Positions 8,106-16,644 of a stretch of DNA of 26,687 nt are shown one piece after another (within the stretch, counting starts at the first letter, position 1; every line of letters begins with the position of its first letter). Made by a program: the position numbers and the translations under genes. The notes under the pieces are model-generated. The model was not told the origin of the DNA. It ran no database searches and worked only from the letters and a program-made list of their open reading frames with translations. Where the stretch lies: positions 1 through 26,687 of the forward strand of contig JASJEI010000259.1 in NCBI GenBank assembly GCA_030064795.1, in the 5' to 3' direction. The DNA comes from Pleurocapsa sp. MO_226.B13 (lineage in GTDB: Bacteria > Cyanobacteriota > Cyanobacteriia > Cyanobacteriales > Xenococcaceae).

Positions 8106-8786
8106 ATGAACAACATGATGCGATCGCATTATCGGGAGAAAGAAATCTCGATCGCAACGAACTCAATTGAGCTTACAGGCGATCTTGTCTTACCAAGCCA
8201 AGCTCGAGGAATAGTTCTGTTTGCTCATGGTAGCGGTAGCAGTCGCTTTAGTCCGCGCAATCGTCATACCGCTCAATTGTTACAACAAGCAGGGCTAGCC
8301 ACCCTACTAATTGACCTATTGACTACAGGAGAAGAAAAAATAGACCGATATACCCAACAGTTTCGGTTTAATATTGGTTTGCTCTCAGAAAGATTGGTCG
8401 ATAGTAGCAAATGGTTACAGCAAAACCCCAGTACTAAAAATCTTAAAATTGGCTATTTTGGCGCGAGTACGGGCAGTGCAGCAGCTTTACTGGCAGCAGC
8501 AGATTTCCCAGAGGGAGTAAGTGCTATTGTTTCCCGTGGTGGGCGACCAGATTTAGTCGGTTCTGCTTTAACTCGCGTACAAGCCCCAACTCTTTTGATT
8601 GTGGGCGAGAAAGATTTTCCGACTAAAGAGCTTAATCGTCAAGCCTTTTATCATTTATCGGCAGACAAAGAAATGGCGATCGTTCCCGCAGCGACACATT
8701 TATTTGAAGAACCAGGAGCATTAGATGAAGTAGCCAAGTTAACTATTCAATGGTTCAACCGCTATCTCGATGCTCGAATCAGTTAG
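8106..8786 (+). CDS. Alpha/beta hydrolase, dienelactone-hydrolase type
   Basis: This 226-residue hydrolase has a full catalytic triad: Ser121 in the nucleophile elbow GASTGSAAAL, Asp170 in LLIVGEKDFP, and His198 in AATHLFEEPG. The oxyanion region is LFAHGSGSSRFSPRN. AGGAGGGA lies just before the ATG. In many bacteria proteins of this group stand next to, or are fused with, COG1926 phosphoribosyltransferases. One lies 0.8 kb downstream here, which supports a joint but unknown role. The hydrolysed substrate (ester, lactone or thioester) is not known. It has no signal peptide and is cytoplasmic. Confidence 0.88.
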   Translation: MNNMMRSHYREKEISIATNSIELTGDLVLPSQARGIVLFAHGSGSSRFSPRNRHTAQLLQQAGLATLLIDLLTTGEEKIDRYTQQFRFNIGLLSERLVDSSKWLQQNPSTKNLKIGYFGASTGSAAALLAAADFPEGVSAIVSRGGRPDLVGSALTRVQAPTLLIVGEKDFPTKELNRQAFYHLSADKEMAIVPAATHLFEEPGALDEVAKLTIQWFNRYLDARIS

Positions 8787-9016
8787 CTCGATCTGGTTGA
8801 GATAGAGCAGTAAATTTTAAATAAGAATATTAGTACTACTTAGTGTAAAATCGGTAAGATCGAAGTAGAGAAGGAAGAAGAATAACCTGACGGAAAAAAT
8901 TCACTATCCTAGCTCAGAATTTCATCAGCCGAGTCACAAGAGTATACCGCTGAAAATTTAAGCTAATTCTCTAGAGGCAGGTTGCGGGAAGAAAATTGCT
9001 AGAGGAGGTTAGAACT

Positions 9017-9358
9017 ATGTTATTCAATCGAGCGAAAAGATTACTGTATCGGTCGGATTCAGTTTCGGACGAGCCAACTGTTCCCGATCCTTGGCTAACT
9101 CCGCTTCCAGTGCAAAAAACAAGTGCTGTTCCTGAAGCCTGGCATTTACCCTTAGAAACTAATCCCTCGATTAGCCCAGCAGGAAGCCCAAATGCTCCCA
9201 AACTAGTCGGTCATCAATCGACAAGCGATGAAATTTTATTGGAGGATGAACTCAAGCTTAAAACAAGTGCCAGTAAATTAATTAAACCGCAGCTCGAAAA
9301 AGCTTTAGCTCTAATTTATTGGATTGAAACAATCGGTCAACCAGGAGTTAGTGGTTAG
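9017..9358 (+). CDS. Hypothetical protein
   Basis: It has 113 residues from the ATG at 9017, which follows AGAGGAGG at 9001-9008 at good distance. A TTG at 8996 would extend it by seven residues but lies before the ribosome binding site. The first 70 residues are rich in Pro and Ser and probably disordered. The last part (about 75-105) is a hydrophobic helix region, KLIKPQLEKALALIYWIE. I recognise no family. The leader of 230 bases shows no other gene. Confidence 0.5.
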   Translation: MLFNRAKRLLYRSDSVSDEPTVPDPWLTPLPVQKTSAVPEAWHLPLETNPSISPAGSPNAPKLVGHQSTSDEILLEDELKLKTSASKLIKPQLEKALALIYWIETIGQPGVSG

Positions 9359-9423
9359 TAACTGATGTTACGCACAGACATAGCCGTACAAGGTTACGTT
9401 AGGACATATAAGTTGTTAGCTCG

Positions 9424-9437
9424 TCCCCATTCGGGGA
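9424..9437. repeat. Hairpin TCCCC-ATTC-GGGGA, second of two related copies
   Basis: A five-pair stem with an ATTC loop followed by TAAA. It matches the motif at 3920-3937 almost base for base. It lies just upstream of two heptamer arrays and of the damaged phosphoribosyltransferase gene. Confidence 0.5.
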
Positions 9438-9441
9438 TAAA

Positions 9442-9469
9442 TAAGTAGGAGGTAGTAAGTAGTAATTTG
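9442..9469. repeat. Heptamer tandem array (TAAGTAG type)
   Basis: The units TAAGTAG, GAGGTAG, TAAGTAG and the decayed TAATTTG follow each other with a period of seven bases. This is the short tandemly repeated repetitive (STRR) pattern of cyanobacteria, seen in four arrays of this window. Confidence 0.6.
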
Positions 9470-9497
9470 AGAAAGTGTCCTAATCTCAATTAAAGAA

Positions 9498-9518
9498 TTA
9501 ACTCCGAACTCCGAACTC
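9498..9518 (-). repeat. Heptamer tandem array (GAGTTCG type, minus strand)
   Basis: Read on the minus strand the units are GAGTTCG, GAGTTCG, GAGTTAA. It is the same heptamer as the five-unit array at 21358-21392, in opposite orientation. Confidence 0.7.
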
Positions 9519-9581
9519 GCCAGAGGTGAGAAAAATGACACGACAATTTCGCGCTCGCCTTCAAGCTGGTCGCTCTGATGT

Positions 9582-10187
9582 ATGGTGTTGGGTTTACCTC
9601 GTGGTGGTGTACCAGTGGCTTACGGGATCGCTAAAGTTCTCCATGCACCTTTAGATCTCTGCATTGTGAGGAAGCTAGGCGTACCAGGACATCGAGAATT
9701 GGCAATGGGGGCAATTGCGACTGGGGGGATTAGAGTTTTGAATGAAGATTTAGTACGCTCATTGAGAAGCTCTCCAACAGCGATCGCCCACGTTACTGAG
9801 AGAGAACAACGAGAATTAGAGCGACGCGATCGCCTCGAGCGTGGTTCTCGTCCCGTACCCGATTTGGGCGCTCGCCGTGCGCTCGTTGTGGATGAAGGGA
9901 TTGCTACAGGTTCGACTCTCAAAGCTGCTCGCTCGACCATCAAACAACAGCAACCAAAACAGATTATTGTGGCTGTACCTCTAGCACCGCCAGATGTTTG
10001 TCAAGAGTTAGAATCAGCAGTAGATGAAGTCGTTTGCCTGCTCACTCCTCAGTGGCTTCATTCAATTAGTCTGTGGTATGAAGACTTTTTACCCACAACT
10101 GACGAACAAGTACGAAATTTGCTGGCACAGAATGCCAGTCAGCTAGAGACATGGAAGTCTCTAGAGGGAACCACCGTTAGTCAATGA
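9582..10187 (+). CDS. Phosphoribosyltransferase (COG1926), 5' end disrupted
   Basis: The 201-residue body is intact: GLPRGGVPVAYGIAKVL, CIVRKLGVPGHRELAMGAIA, and the PRPP-binding loop ALVVDEGIATGSTLKAA. The natural N-terminus lies in another frame. ATG at 9536 gives MTRQFRARLQAGRSDV, typical of this family, and the frame then breaks at about 9581, where one T appears to be lost (GATGTATGG instead of GATGTATTGG). About a dozen residues usually found between AGR and the DV stretch also seem to be deleted. The ATG at 9582 has no ribosome binding site, so expression would need coupling to the short upstream frame. It is either a dying gene or an N-terminally shortened one. It probably pairs functionally with the hydrolase at 8106. 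Confidence 0.75.
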   Translation: MVLGLPRGGVPVAYGIAKVLHAPLDLCIVRKLGVPGHRELAMGAIATGGIRVLNEDLVRSLRSSPTAIAHVTEREQRELERRDRLERGSRPVPDLGARRALVVDEGIATGSTLKAARSTIKQQQPKQIIVAVPLAPPDVCQELESAVDEVVCLLTPQWLHSISLWYEDFLPTTDEQVRNLLAQNASQLETWKSLEGTTVSQ

Positions 10188-10266
10188 TTTGCTCATTCCT
10201 TCACAAGATTCTCATAGTATCGGCATACAACAATTGTAGAAGGGAAAAATTTAGGTGGTGAGGATA

Positions 10267-10440
10267 ATGATGACCAGATCGGCAACAGTAGGATTGAAAA
10301 TTGCTAAAGCTAAACAGCAGGCGCTCGAGCTAGAACATCAAAATGCCGTACTTACCTCAAAAGATAAGCAGAAACTAGAACAACTGAAGCAAACTTTGCA
10401 AAATCTCTACCGAACTTATGATGTCGAGCTCGAAGATTGA
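10267..10440 (+). CDS. Small coiled-coil hypothetical protein
   Basis: It has about 57 residues from one of two adjacent ATG codons (10267 or 10270). GTGAGG just upstream serves as ribosome binding site, so the GTG codons at 10255-10260 are less likely starts. Residues about 15-50 are rich in Lys, Gln, Leu and Glu and should form one long helix (LEHQNAVLTSKDKQKLEQLK). It is similar in kind to the product at 7812 but not clearly homologous. The function is unknown. Confidence 0.5.
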   Translation: MMTRSATVGLKIAKAKQQALELEHQNAVLTSKDKQKLEQLKQTLQNLYRTYDVELED

Positions 10441-10479
10441 GTCCGAAAAAGAAGGAAAAATACGATTGTTTATGCATCG

Positions 10480-11601
10480 ATGCAAGAGCCAAAGATGAAA
10501 TATTACCTATCCTGCGACTATCTAGAACAATTTATGCAGGACGTTTTTCAGGGAATCGGTGTCCCAGAAAAGGATGCTAAAATCTGTGCCGACGTTCTGA
10601 TAACGGCAGACAAGAGGGGAATTGATTCTCACGGAATTGGACGTTTAAAGCCAATTTATTACGATCGCATTGTCAAACAGAAAATTCAACAGCCAGTTAC
10701 CAAGATTGAAGTAGTTCGCGATCGCCTGGCAACGGCGGTAATCGATGGTCATCACGGCATGGGCATGGTCATCTCGACCTACTGTATGAACTTGGCGATT
10801 GAGAAAGCTAAAAAATACGGTTTGGGTATGGTAGTAGCCCGCAACTCCACCCATTACGGTATTGCTGGCTATTATACCCTGATGGCTTGTCGAGAAAACG
10901 CGATCGGTCTGACGGGGACTAATGCTCGTCCCTCAACAGCACCGACTTTTGGTGTGGAAAATATGTTGGGTACGAACCCCCTAGTTTTTGGAATGCCTAC
11001 TGATGAAGAGTTTGCCTTTACTAATGACTACGCTACCTCGATTATGCAGCGAGGGAAAATCGAACAGTATGCTAGAGAAGGAAAAGAATGTCCTCCAGGG
11101 CTAATTATCGCTCGCCAGGGTGGTACGATGAGCGATCCTCAAGAGATTCTCAAAGCTTTAGTAGAGGGGAAAGCTGCCCTAGTCCCAGTTGGCGGTATTA
11201 AGGAAGAGACGGGGGGACATAAAGGCTATGGTTACGCTACGGTGGTCGAAATTCTTTCGGCTGCCCTCCAGCAAGGGGCTTTTATGAAACAATTGAGTGG
11301 ATTTAACGAGTCAGGCGATCGCGTTCCCTATAAACTGGGTCATTTCTTTATGGCGATCGATATTGCGGCATTTACCGAAGTCGAATCCTTCAAAAAAATT
11401 ACGGGGGATATTTTGCGCTCGCTGCGTCACTCTCAGAAAGTTCCTGGTGCAGAACGCATCTATACTTGCGGACAAAAAGAATATCTAGCCTGGTTAGAAC
11501 GAAAAGAGACGGGGATTCCGATTAATGAAGCATTACAAAAAGATCTCCTCGCCATGCGCGATGAATTGGGACTAACACAGTATCGGTTTGATTTTGAATA
11601 A
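10480..11601 (+). CDS. LDH2/malate dehydrogenase-family oxidoreductase
   Basis: This 373-residue protein belongs to the NAD(P)-dependent LDH2/MDH2 family, which differs in fold from Rossmann dehydrogenases. Family motifs in order: ADKRGIDSHGIGRLKPIYYD (substrate site), VVARNSTHYGIAGYYTL, ENMLGTNPLVFGMP, DYATSIMQRGKIE (cofactor site), ALVPVGG, and GGHKGYGYATVVEILSAAL. Members reduce or oxidise 2-oxo or 2-hydroxy acids or cyclic imino acids (malate, ureidoglycolate, diketogulonate, piperideine-carboxylate). The substrate here cannot be read from the sequence. The ATG at 10495 is an alternative start, and no strong ribosome binding site decides it. It is the first gene of a tight four-gene block, and the next gene begins within 12 bases. 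Confidence 0.88.
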   Translation: MQEPKMKYYLSCDYLEQFMQDVFQGIGVPEKDAKICADVLITADKRGIDSHGIGRLKPIYYDRIVKQKIQQPVTKIEVVRDRLATAVIDGHHGMGMVISTYCMNLAIEKAKKYGLGMVVARNSTHYGIAGYYTLMACRENAIGLTGTNARPSTAPTFGVENMLGTNPLVFGMPTDEEFAFTNDYATSIMQRGKIEQYAREGKECPPGLIIARQGGTMSDPQEILKALVEGKAALVPVGGIKEETGGHKGYGYATVVEILSAALQQGAFMKQLSGFNESGDRVPYKLGHFFMAIDIAAFTEVESFKKITGDILRSLRHSQKVPGAERIYTCGQKEYLAWLERKETGIPINEALQKDLLAMRDELGLTQYRFDFE

Positions 11602-11612
11602 AGGTGAGAAAG

Positions 11613-12209
11613 ATGGTAGAAAAGCTGATTACTCTGGATTTAGATCGACCCTGGTGGGAACGATGCTTTTATGTTGCGCCCCTAATTGTGGTGGGGACCA
11701 AAGAAGCTAATGGAGAATATAACCTCGCACCAAAACACATGGCAATGCCGTTGGGTTGGTCAAATTACTTTGGTTTTGTCTGTACTCCCCGCCATCGCAC
11801 CTATCAAAATATCAGCCGAGAACGGGCCTTTACAGTCAGTTTTCCCGCCACCGATGAGGTGATTATGGCGAGTCTTGCTGCTGCCCCTCGCGATGACACT
11901 GATACCAAACCCAGTTTAGCTGCCCTACCGACTCAACCCGCCACGATCATCGATGGGGTATTTCTCCAGGGGGCTTATTTAAACTTAGAGTGTGAATTAC
12001 AGCAAATTATCGATGGTTTTGACGAAAATAGCCTGATTGCGGGGAAAATAATCGCGGTACACGTTACAGAATCAGCTTTACGCCTAGAAGATTTAGACGA
12101 TCGCGATCTATTGCTACAAAATCCCCTGTTGGCTTATCTCTCCCCTGGACGCTATGCCAAAATTGCCGAAAGTTATTCCTTCCCCTTTCATCAAGGATTT
12201 CACCGATAG
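11613..12209 (+). CDS. Flavin-reductase-like (FMN-binding split-barrel) protein
   Basis: It has 198 residues from the ATG at 11613. AAGGTGAG at 11601-11608 is the ribosome binding site, so the GTG at 11604 inside it is not the start. Residues about 20-170 form the flavin-reductase-like FMN-binding domain, with APLIVVGTKEANGEYNLAP, then MPLGWSNYFGFVCTPRHRTY and the R-A-F-T-V-S-F-P strand. Such proteins reduce flavin for a partner oxygenase or carry out direct reductions. No oxygenase is encoded beside it, so a direct role in the operon's pathway is possible. It starts 11 bases after the dehydrogenase stop. Confidence 0.83.
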   Translation: MVEKLITLDLDRPWWERCFYVAPLIVVGTKEANGEYNLAPKHMAMPLGWSNYFGFVCTPRHRTYQNISRERAFTVSFPATDEVIMASLAAAPRDDTDTKPSLAALPTQPATIIDGVFLQGAYLNLECELQQIIDGFDENSLIAGKIIAVHVTESALRLEDLDDRDLLLQNPLLAYLSPGRYAKIAESYSFPFHQGFHR

Positions 12210-12244
12210 TTACAACTCTACCAATATTTTCTCAGGTACATCAG

Positions 12245-13420
12245 ATGACCACCAGCAAATCTCTCCCAAACGTGCGGAAATTACGGGAATATCTTCATGG
12301 TCGTCAGGAAGAGATGACTGCTTTACTGACCCAATTAGTAACCGCTGAATCCCCGTCCTCGGTACCTACTGCCCAAAAGCCAGTCTTGACCATTTTGCAA
12401 CAGGAATTAAGACAAAGAGGTTATCGGGTACGTCACCTACCAGGACAGAAAACGGGAGGACACTTATTAGGCATTGACCGCGATCGCCGTTCGCAACAAC
12501 CCTATCAACTCCTACTAGGACATTGTGATACAGTTTGGCCCTTGGGTACATTAGAACAAATGCCCTTAAAAATCAAGCAGGGTAAACTATTTGGACCAGG
12601 AGCCTACGATATGAAGGCGGGATTAGTGCTAACCTTGTTTGCCCTAGAAGCGATCGCTGCTCTGGAACGATCGCCAGAAGTAAGTCCAGTATTATTGATT
12701 AACTCCGATGAAGAGATTGGCAGTCGGGAATCTACCCCCTATATTCAAAGACTAGCCCAAAAGGCAGATCGGGCATTAGTAATGGAACCCTCCCTTGGCT
12801 TGCAGGGAAAAATCAAAACCCAACGTAAAGGTGTGGGTAGATTCGTCATTCGGGTAATTGGACAAGCTGCCCATGCTGGTTTAGACCCAGAGAAGGGCAT
12901 CAGTGCCATCCTAGAACTGACTTTTATCGTCCAGCAATTATTTGCCCTCAACGATGCTCGACGGGGGATTACGGTTAACGTCGGTACTATTGACGGCGGA
13001 TTACGTCCTAATGTCATTGCTCCAGAAGCAAAAGCCGTAGTCGATGTGCGGGTACTCAATCCCGATGATGCCCGACAAGTCGAGACAGCAATTCGCTCCC
13101 TCCAGCCTACGACTGCTGGCAGTCAAATTTTGGTCGAAGGCAGATTTGGCAGACCACCAATGGTGAAAACCCCAGGTAGCGAACAACTCTGGTTGCTAGC
13201 ACAACAGATTGGGTCGGAATTGGGAATGGAACTAACAGAAAGTACGGCTGGAGGCGGTTCCGATGGCAATACTACCAGTCTTTATACCCCTACTTTAGAC
13301 GGTTTAGGGGCAGTGGGGGATGGGGCTCATGCAATCGGTGAGTATGTCGATCTGAGGCAGATGGTCGATCGCGCTGCCTTACTTGCTGGTTTGATTGTAA
13401 GTTCTAGTTTAAAAACTTAA
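12245..13420 (+). CDS. M20-family metallopeptidase/deacylase (glutamate carboxypeptidase type)
   Basis: This 391-residue protein has all di-zinc ligands of the M20 family: His93 and Asp95 in LGHCDTVW, bridging Asp122 in GAYDMKAG, the catalytic pair Glu156-Glu157 in NSDEEIGS, an acidic ligand in VMEPS, and His362 in GAHAIGE. The dimerisation (lid) domain is between about 190 and 305, with IRVIGQAAHAGLDPEKG. The subgroup resembles carboxypeptidase G2-like enzymes, which cut a C-terminal glutamate or remove an acyl group from an amino acid. It has no signal peptide. It follows the flavin-reductase gene by 35 bases and precedes the P-loop gene by 26 bases. Confidence 0.9.
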   Translation: MTTSKSLPNVRKLREYLHGRQEEMTALLTQLVTAESPSSVPTAQKPVLTILQQELRQRGYRVRHLPGQKTGGHLLGIDRDRRSQQPYQLLLGHCDTVWPLGTLEQMPLKIKQGKLFGPGAYDMKAGLVLTLFALEAIAALERSPEVSPVLLINSDEEIGSRESTPYIQRLAQKADRALVMEPSLGLQGKIKTQRKGVGRFVIRVIGQAAHAGLDPEKGISAILELTFIVQQLFALNDARRGITVNVGTIDGGLRPNVIAPEAKAVVDVRVLNPDDARQVETAIRSLQPTTAGSQILVEGRFGRPPMVKTPGSEQLWLLAQQIGSELGMELTESTAGGGSDGNTTSLYTPTLDGLGAVGDGAHAIGEYVDLRQMVDRAALLAGLIVSSSLKT

Positions 13421-13446
13421 GTTTAAGAAAAATAGGTATAACAATC

Positions 13447-14469
13447 ATGTCAAACCAATATTTCTTGAGTTCCCTAACCCGAATTGCCGATCTTGATGAC
13501 CTTCCTTTTGAGGTTAAACCTTTATCGCGATCGCAATGGGCAACTGGGGATTATGTACTAGCTGAAGTAATACCACCTCTCAATCCCTCAGCCAAAGTTG
13601 AATTACCGAACGGAAGGATGGCAAATTTACTGCCAGGAGATTCAATTATCGGTGCTTTTGGGGTACGGCAGGCGACTTTGGAAATTGTCGGTAATTGGCA
13701 AGAGATTCCGACCGATAATTCTCTGCACGCTTTGACTCCTGCTGGGTTATTGGGCAAAGCTACTTCAGTTTCTCATCTGTTGCCATCTCCTCCAGCCTTA
13801 ATCTATCAAGGTCATTTATTGCGGGATGGGCAGAAGCTATCGATGAATGACTATATCAATCCTTTGCCAGAACAGCCCTATCAATGTCCGACGATCGCGA
13901 TTATTGGTACTTCTATGTCAGCAGGCAAAACCACCGCAGCCAGAGTAATTATCCATCTGCTACGGCAAAAGGGACTGAAGGTAATTGGAGCAAAATTGAC
14001 TGGGGCTGGGCGTTATCGAGATATCTTAGCCATGCAGGATGCGGGTGCCCAGCAGATATTTGATTTTGTCGATGTAGGTTTGCCATCTTCGATTTGCGAA
14101 CCAGAAGAATTTCGCCTACGCTTGCGTCAGCTTTTAACCAAAATTGCTGCTACTAAACCAGATGTGGTGGTGGCTGAAGCGGGAGCATCTCCTTTTGAAC
14201 CCTACAATGGAGCGATTGTTCTCGAAGAACTGCGATCGCAGATTAACTACACTGTTCTGTGTGCCTCCGATCCCTATGCCGTAGTGGGCGTAAGTCGAGG
14301 TTTTGGACTAAAACCAGATTTAATTACTGGAGTAGCTACCAGCACGACTGCGGGGGTAAAACTGGTAGAAAAGTTGACTGGGATCGAAGCCTTGACTTTA
14401 CCAGAGCCAAAATCTTGGCAACAATTAGAGGATTTGCTTTTAACCCATCTTCCACAAGTCAAAATATAG
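13447..14469 (+). CDS. P-loop NTP-binding protein, DUF1611/DgcN-related
   Basis: This 340-residue protein has a beta-rich N-terminal domain (about 1-140) with a LPNGRMANLLPGD stretch. A nucleotide-binding domain follows, with the P-loop GTSMSAGKTT (154-163; Lys161) and a Walker-B-like VVVAEAGASPF. The layout resembles the DUF1611 family, which includes DgcN, an enzyme reported to N-acetylate D-glutamate in marine bacteria. The likeness is partial and I give it as a possibility. It is the last gene of the four-gene block. Its stop lies inside an 11-base tandem duplication (AAAATATAGTT twice, 14461-14482). Confidence 0.72.
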   Translation: MSNQYFLSSLTRIADLDDLPFEVKPLSRSQWATGDYVLAEVIPPLNPSAKVELPNGRMANLLPGDSIIGAFGVRQATLEIVGNWQEIPTDNSLHALTPAGLLGKATSVSHLLPSPPALIYQGHLLRDGQKLSMNDYINPLPEQPYQCPTIAIIGTSMSAGKTTAARVIIHLLRQKGLKVIGAKLTGAGRYRDILAMQDAGAQQIFDFVDVGLPSSICEPEEFRLRLRQLLTKIAATKPDVVVAEAGASPFEPYNGAIVLEELRSQINYTVLCASDPYAVVGVSRGFGLKPDLITGVATSTTAGVKLVEKLTGIEALTLPEPKSWQQLEDLLLTHLPQVKI

Positions 14470-14482
14470 TTAAAATATAGTT
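14461..14482 (+). repeat. 11-bp tandem duplication across a stop codon
   Basis: AAAATATAGTT is exactly repeated. The TAG stop of the P-loop gene lies in the first copy (14467-14469). The A+T-rich stretch from here to 14756 contains no gene and should hold the promoter of the signalling block. Confidence 0.6.
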
Positions 14483-14756
14483 ATTTTGCTCATGACAATA
14501 ATTGTTTAGTTTAAAAAAATCAATTAAAAAATTATTTTTTGGCTCGCTAATCCGATCCATAAGTCAGTATTTATAACTAGATATTTTTGCTGGTAGCCTC
14601 ATTTAGTCTAGGAAATTTATTTAGAACGTTAAAAATCTATTTTTGCTTATTTGACTTAGACTTTAACAGTCGAGGGAATCAGTAGTTTTTACAATAGCTC
14701 AATTTTAATCTCTATCTTAAAATAGTACCACATATTAATATTTTTATATTTAGTAT

Positions 14757-16595
14757 ATGAAAAAGACCAAAATCTTAATTGTTGAAGATGAACTATTGAT
14801 CGCTGAAAACTTAGCAATTAAATTAAAAAAATTAGGTCATCAAGTTGTTGATATTGTCTCATCGGGAAAAGCAGCAATTAAAAAGGCTAGTTTTCACAAT
14901 CCCGATCTCATCTTAATGGATATCGCCATTAAGGGAGATATTGACGGAATTCAAACTGCTAATCTGATTAAAGAAACTCAGAATGTAGCTATCATTTTTC
15001 TCACAGCATATGCAGATGATAAAACCCTAGAAAGAGCTTCTTTGACAGGATGCTACGGTTATATCCTTAAACCTTTTAAAGATCGGGAATTACACGCAGT
15101 AATCAAAATAGCCCTAAAAAAACATCAAGAACAAATTGTTATTCAAGAATCTTTAACAGAAGTTACAGAACTATTAGGAGAATATTCGGCACAAAAAAGT
15201 CATATTTATGAAGATGAACTGACAAAACTACCCAATCAATTGATGTTGCGGGAGCTATTTACTTATTTATTATCTACAGATAGCAATTCATCTTCTCCAG
15301 ATGGATCGAGTCCCACAGAAGTCAAAGGACAGGTCAATAAAAAACTGTTGGCATTTATTTATCTCAAGTTAGATAGATTTGAGAGAATAGTAAGTTCTCT
15401 AGGAAATAATCAAAGCGATTTATTAATTAAATCCGTTGCCAAGCGTCTAACTGAAATTACTAACAGTTTCGATTATGAAGGAGTTACAGTTCGACTGGGA
15501 TATAACGAGTTTAGTATTTTAGCTTCGGGTTTATCAAAAAGGCAAATCGCATCTGACTTTGCTCAACAAATCTTAGATAAACTGCGTCAACCTTTTTTAA
15601 TTAACCAACAAAAAATCTTTGTTACTGCTAGTATTGGCATCGCCTTTTATCCTTTTGATAGTTTAGCTATTGAAAGATTACTAGAACAAGCTAAACAAGC
15701 GATGCTTTATGCCCAAGATCGAGGTGGACATAAATATCAACTCTATACATCGGCATTTAGAATCATGAATTCTAATGTTACTAGTGATTTATCCTTAGAG
15801 GCAGATTTGCATCAGGCACTAGAATCAAATCAATTAGAACTTTATTATCAACCCAAAATAAATCTCAAACAAGGTAAAATTTTAGGTGCAGAAGCCTTAA
15901 TACGTTGGAATCATCCTCAACTGGGAATAATTGCTCCCAATAAGATTCTTCCTGTAGCTGAAGCTAGTGGTTTAATGGGAGATATCGGAAATTGGGTCTT
16001 AAAAGAAGCCTGCAATCAAATCAAAATTTGGCAGCAAAATGGATTAGATTTTTTACGGGTTGCAGTTAATTTATGCGATTATCAATTAAAAGAAGCAGAT
16101 TTATTTCACCAACTAACTCAACTACTATTTGAGTTAAATATAGAACCTCAATCTTTAGAGTTAGAACTTACCGAACAAATTTTGGTCGAGAATGTTAGGG
16201 CTAATATTCAAAAATTAGATTTAATTAAAAATTTAGGCATTCAAATTTCTTTAGATGATTTTGGTACTGGTTATTCTTCTCTTAGTTATCTACATCAGTT
16301 TCCCTTTGACGTACTAAAAATCGATCGCTGTTTTATTAAAAATATCGATCGCAATCAGAAAAATGCAGTCATCACTAAATCTATCATTGAAATGGCACAC
16401 CAGCTAGGTCTTAAGGTAATTGCCGAAGGAATTGAAACACAAGCAGAATTAGATTTTTTAATCAAACATCAATGTGATGAAGTACAGGGTTATCTTTTTG
16501 CTCGTCCTCTACCCGTAAAAGATTTTGAAAAGTTACTCAAAAGCGATTTTTCTCTGATTGATTTTTTGACGGAACTTTCTCTGGCTAATAACTAA
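14757..16595 (+). CDS. Response regulator with degenerate GGDEF and intact EAL domain
   Basis: The protein has 612 residues. Residues 1-120 are a receiver domain (ILIVEDE; phospho-acceptor Asp55 in LILMDIAIKG; FLTAYAD; Lys in ILKPF). Residues about 150-340 are a GGDEF domain that starts properly (DELTKLPNQLMLRE). Its signature is GYNEF (248-252) instead of GGDEF, so cyclase activity is probably lost. Residues about 350-600 are an EAL domain with GAEALIRWNHP (Glu379), LELELTEQIL, SLDDFGTGYSSLSYLHQ, LKIDRCFI, and VIAEGIETQAE. The catalytic set is intact, so it should hydrolyse cyclic di-GMP when phosphorylated. The two kinases downstream (gaps of 49 and 26 bases) are the likely partners. Confidence 0.9.
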   Translation: MKKTKILIVEDELLIAENLAIKLKKLGHQVVDIVSSGKAAIKKASFHNPDLILMDIAIKGDIDGIQTANLIKETQNVAIIFLTAYADDKTLERASLTGCYGYILKPFKDRELHAVIKIALKKHQEQIVIQESLTEVTELLGEYSAQKSHIYEDELTKLPNQLMLRELFTYLLSTDSNSSSPDGSSPTEVKGQVNKKLLAFIYLKLDRFERIVSSLGNNQSDLLIKSVAKRLTEITNSFDYEGVTVRLGYNEFSILASGLSKRQIASDFAQQILDKLRQPFLINQQKIFVTASIGIAFYPFDSLAIERLLEQAKQAMLYAQDRGGHKYQLYTSAFRIMNSNVTSDLSLEADLHQALESNQLELYYQPKINLKQGKILGAEALIRWNHPQLGIIAPNKILPVAEASGLMGDIGNWVLKEACNQIKIWQQNGLDFLRVAVNLCDYQLKEADLFHQLTQLLFELNIEPQSLELELTEQILVENVRANIQKLDLIKNLGIQISLDDFGTGYSSLSYLHQFPFDVLKIDRCFIKNIDRNQKNAVITKSIIEMAHQLGLKVIAEGIETQAELDFLIKHQCDEVQGYLFARPLPVKDFEKLLKSDFSLIDFLTELSLANN

Positions 16596-16644
16596 AAATG
16601 ATTGATTTTAACCGATGAATAAATGATTAATTCATGAGGTCTAT

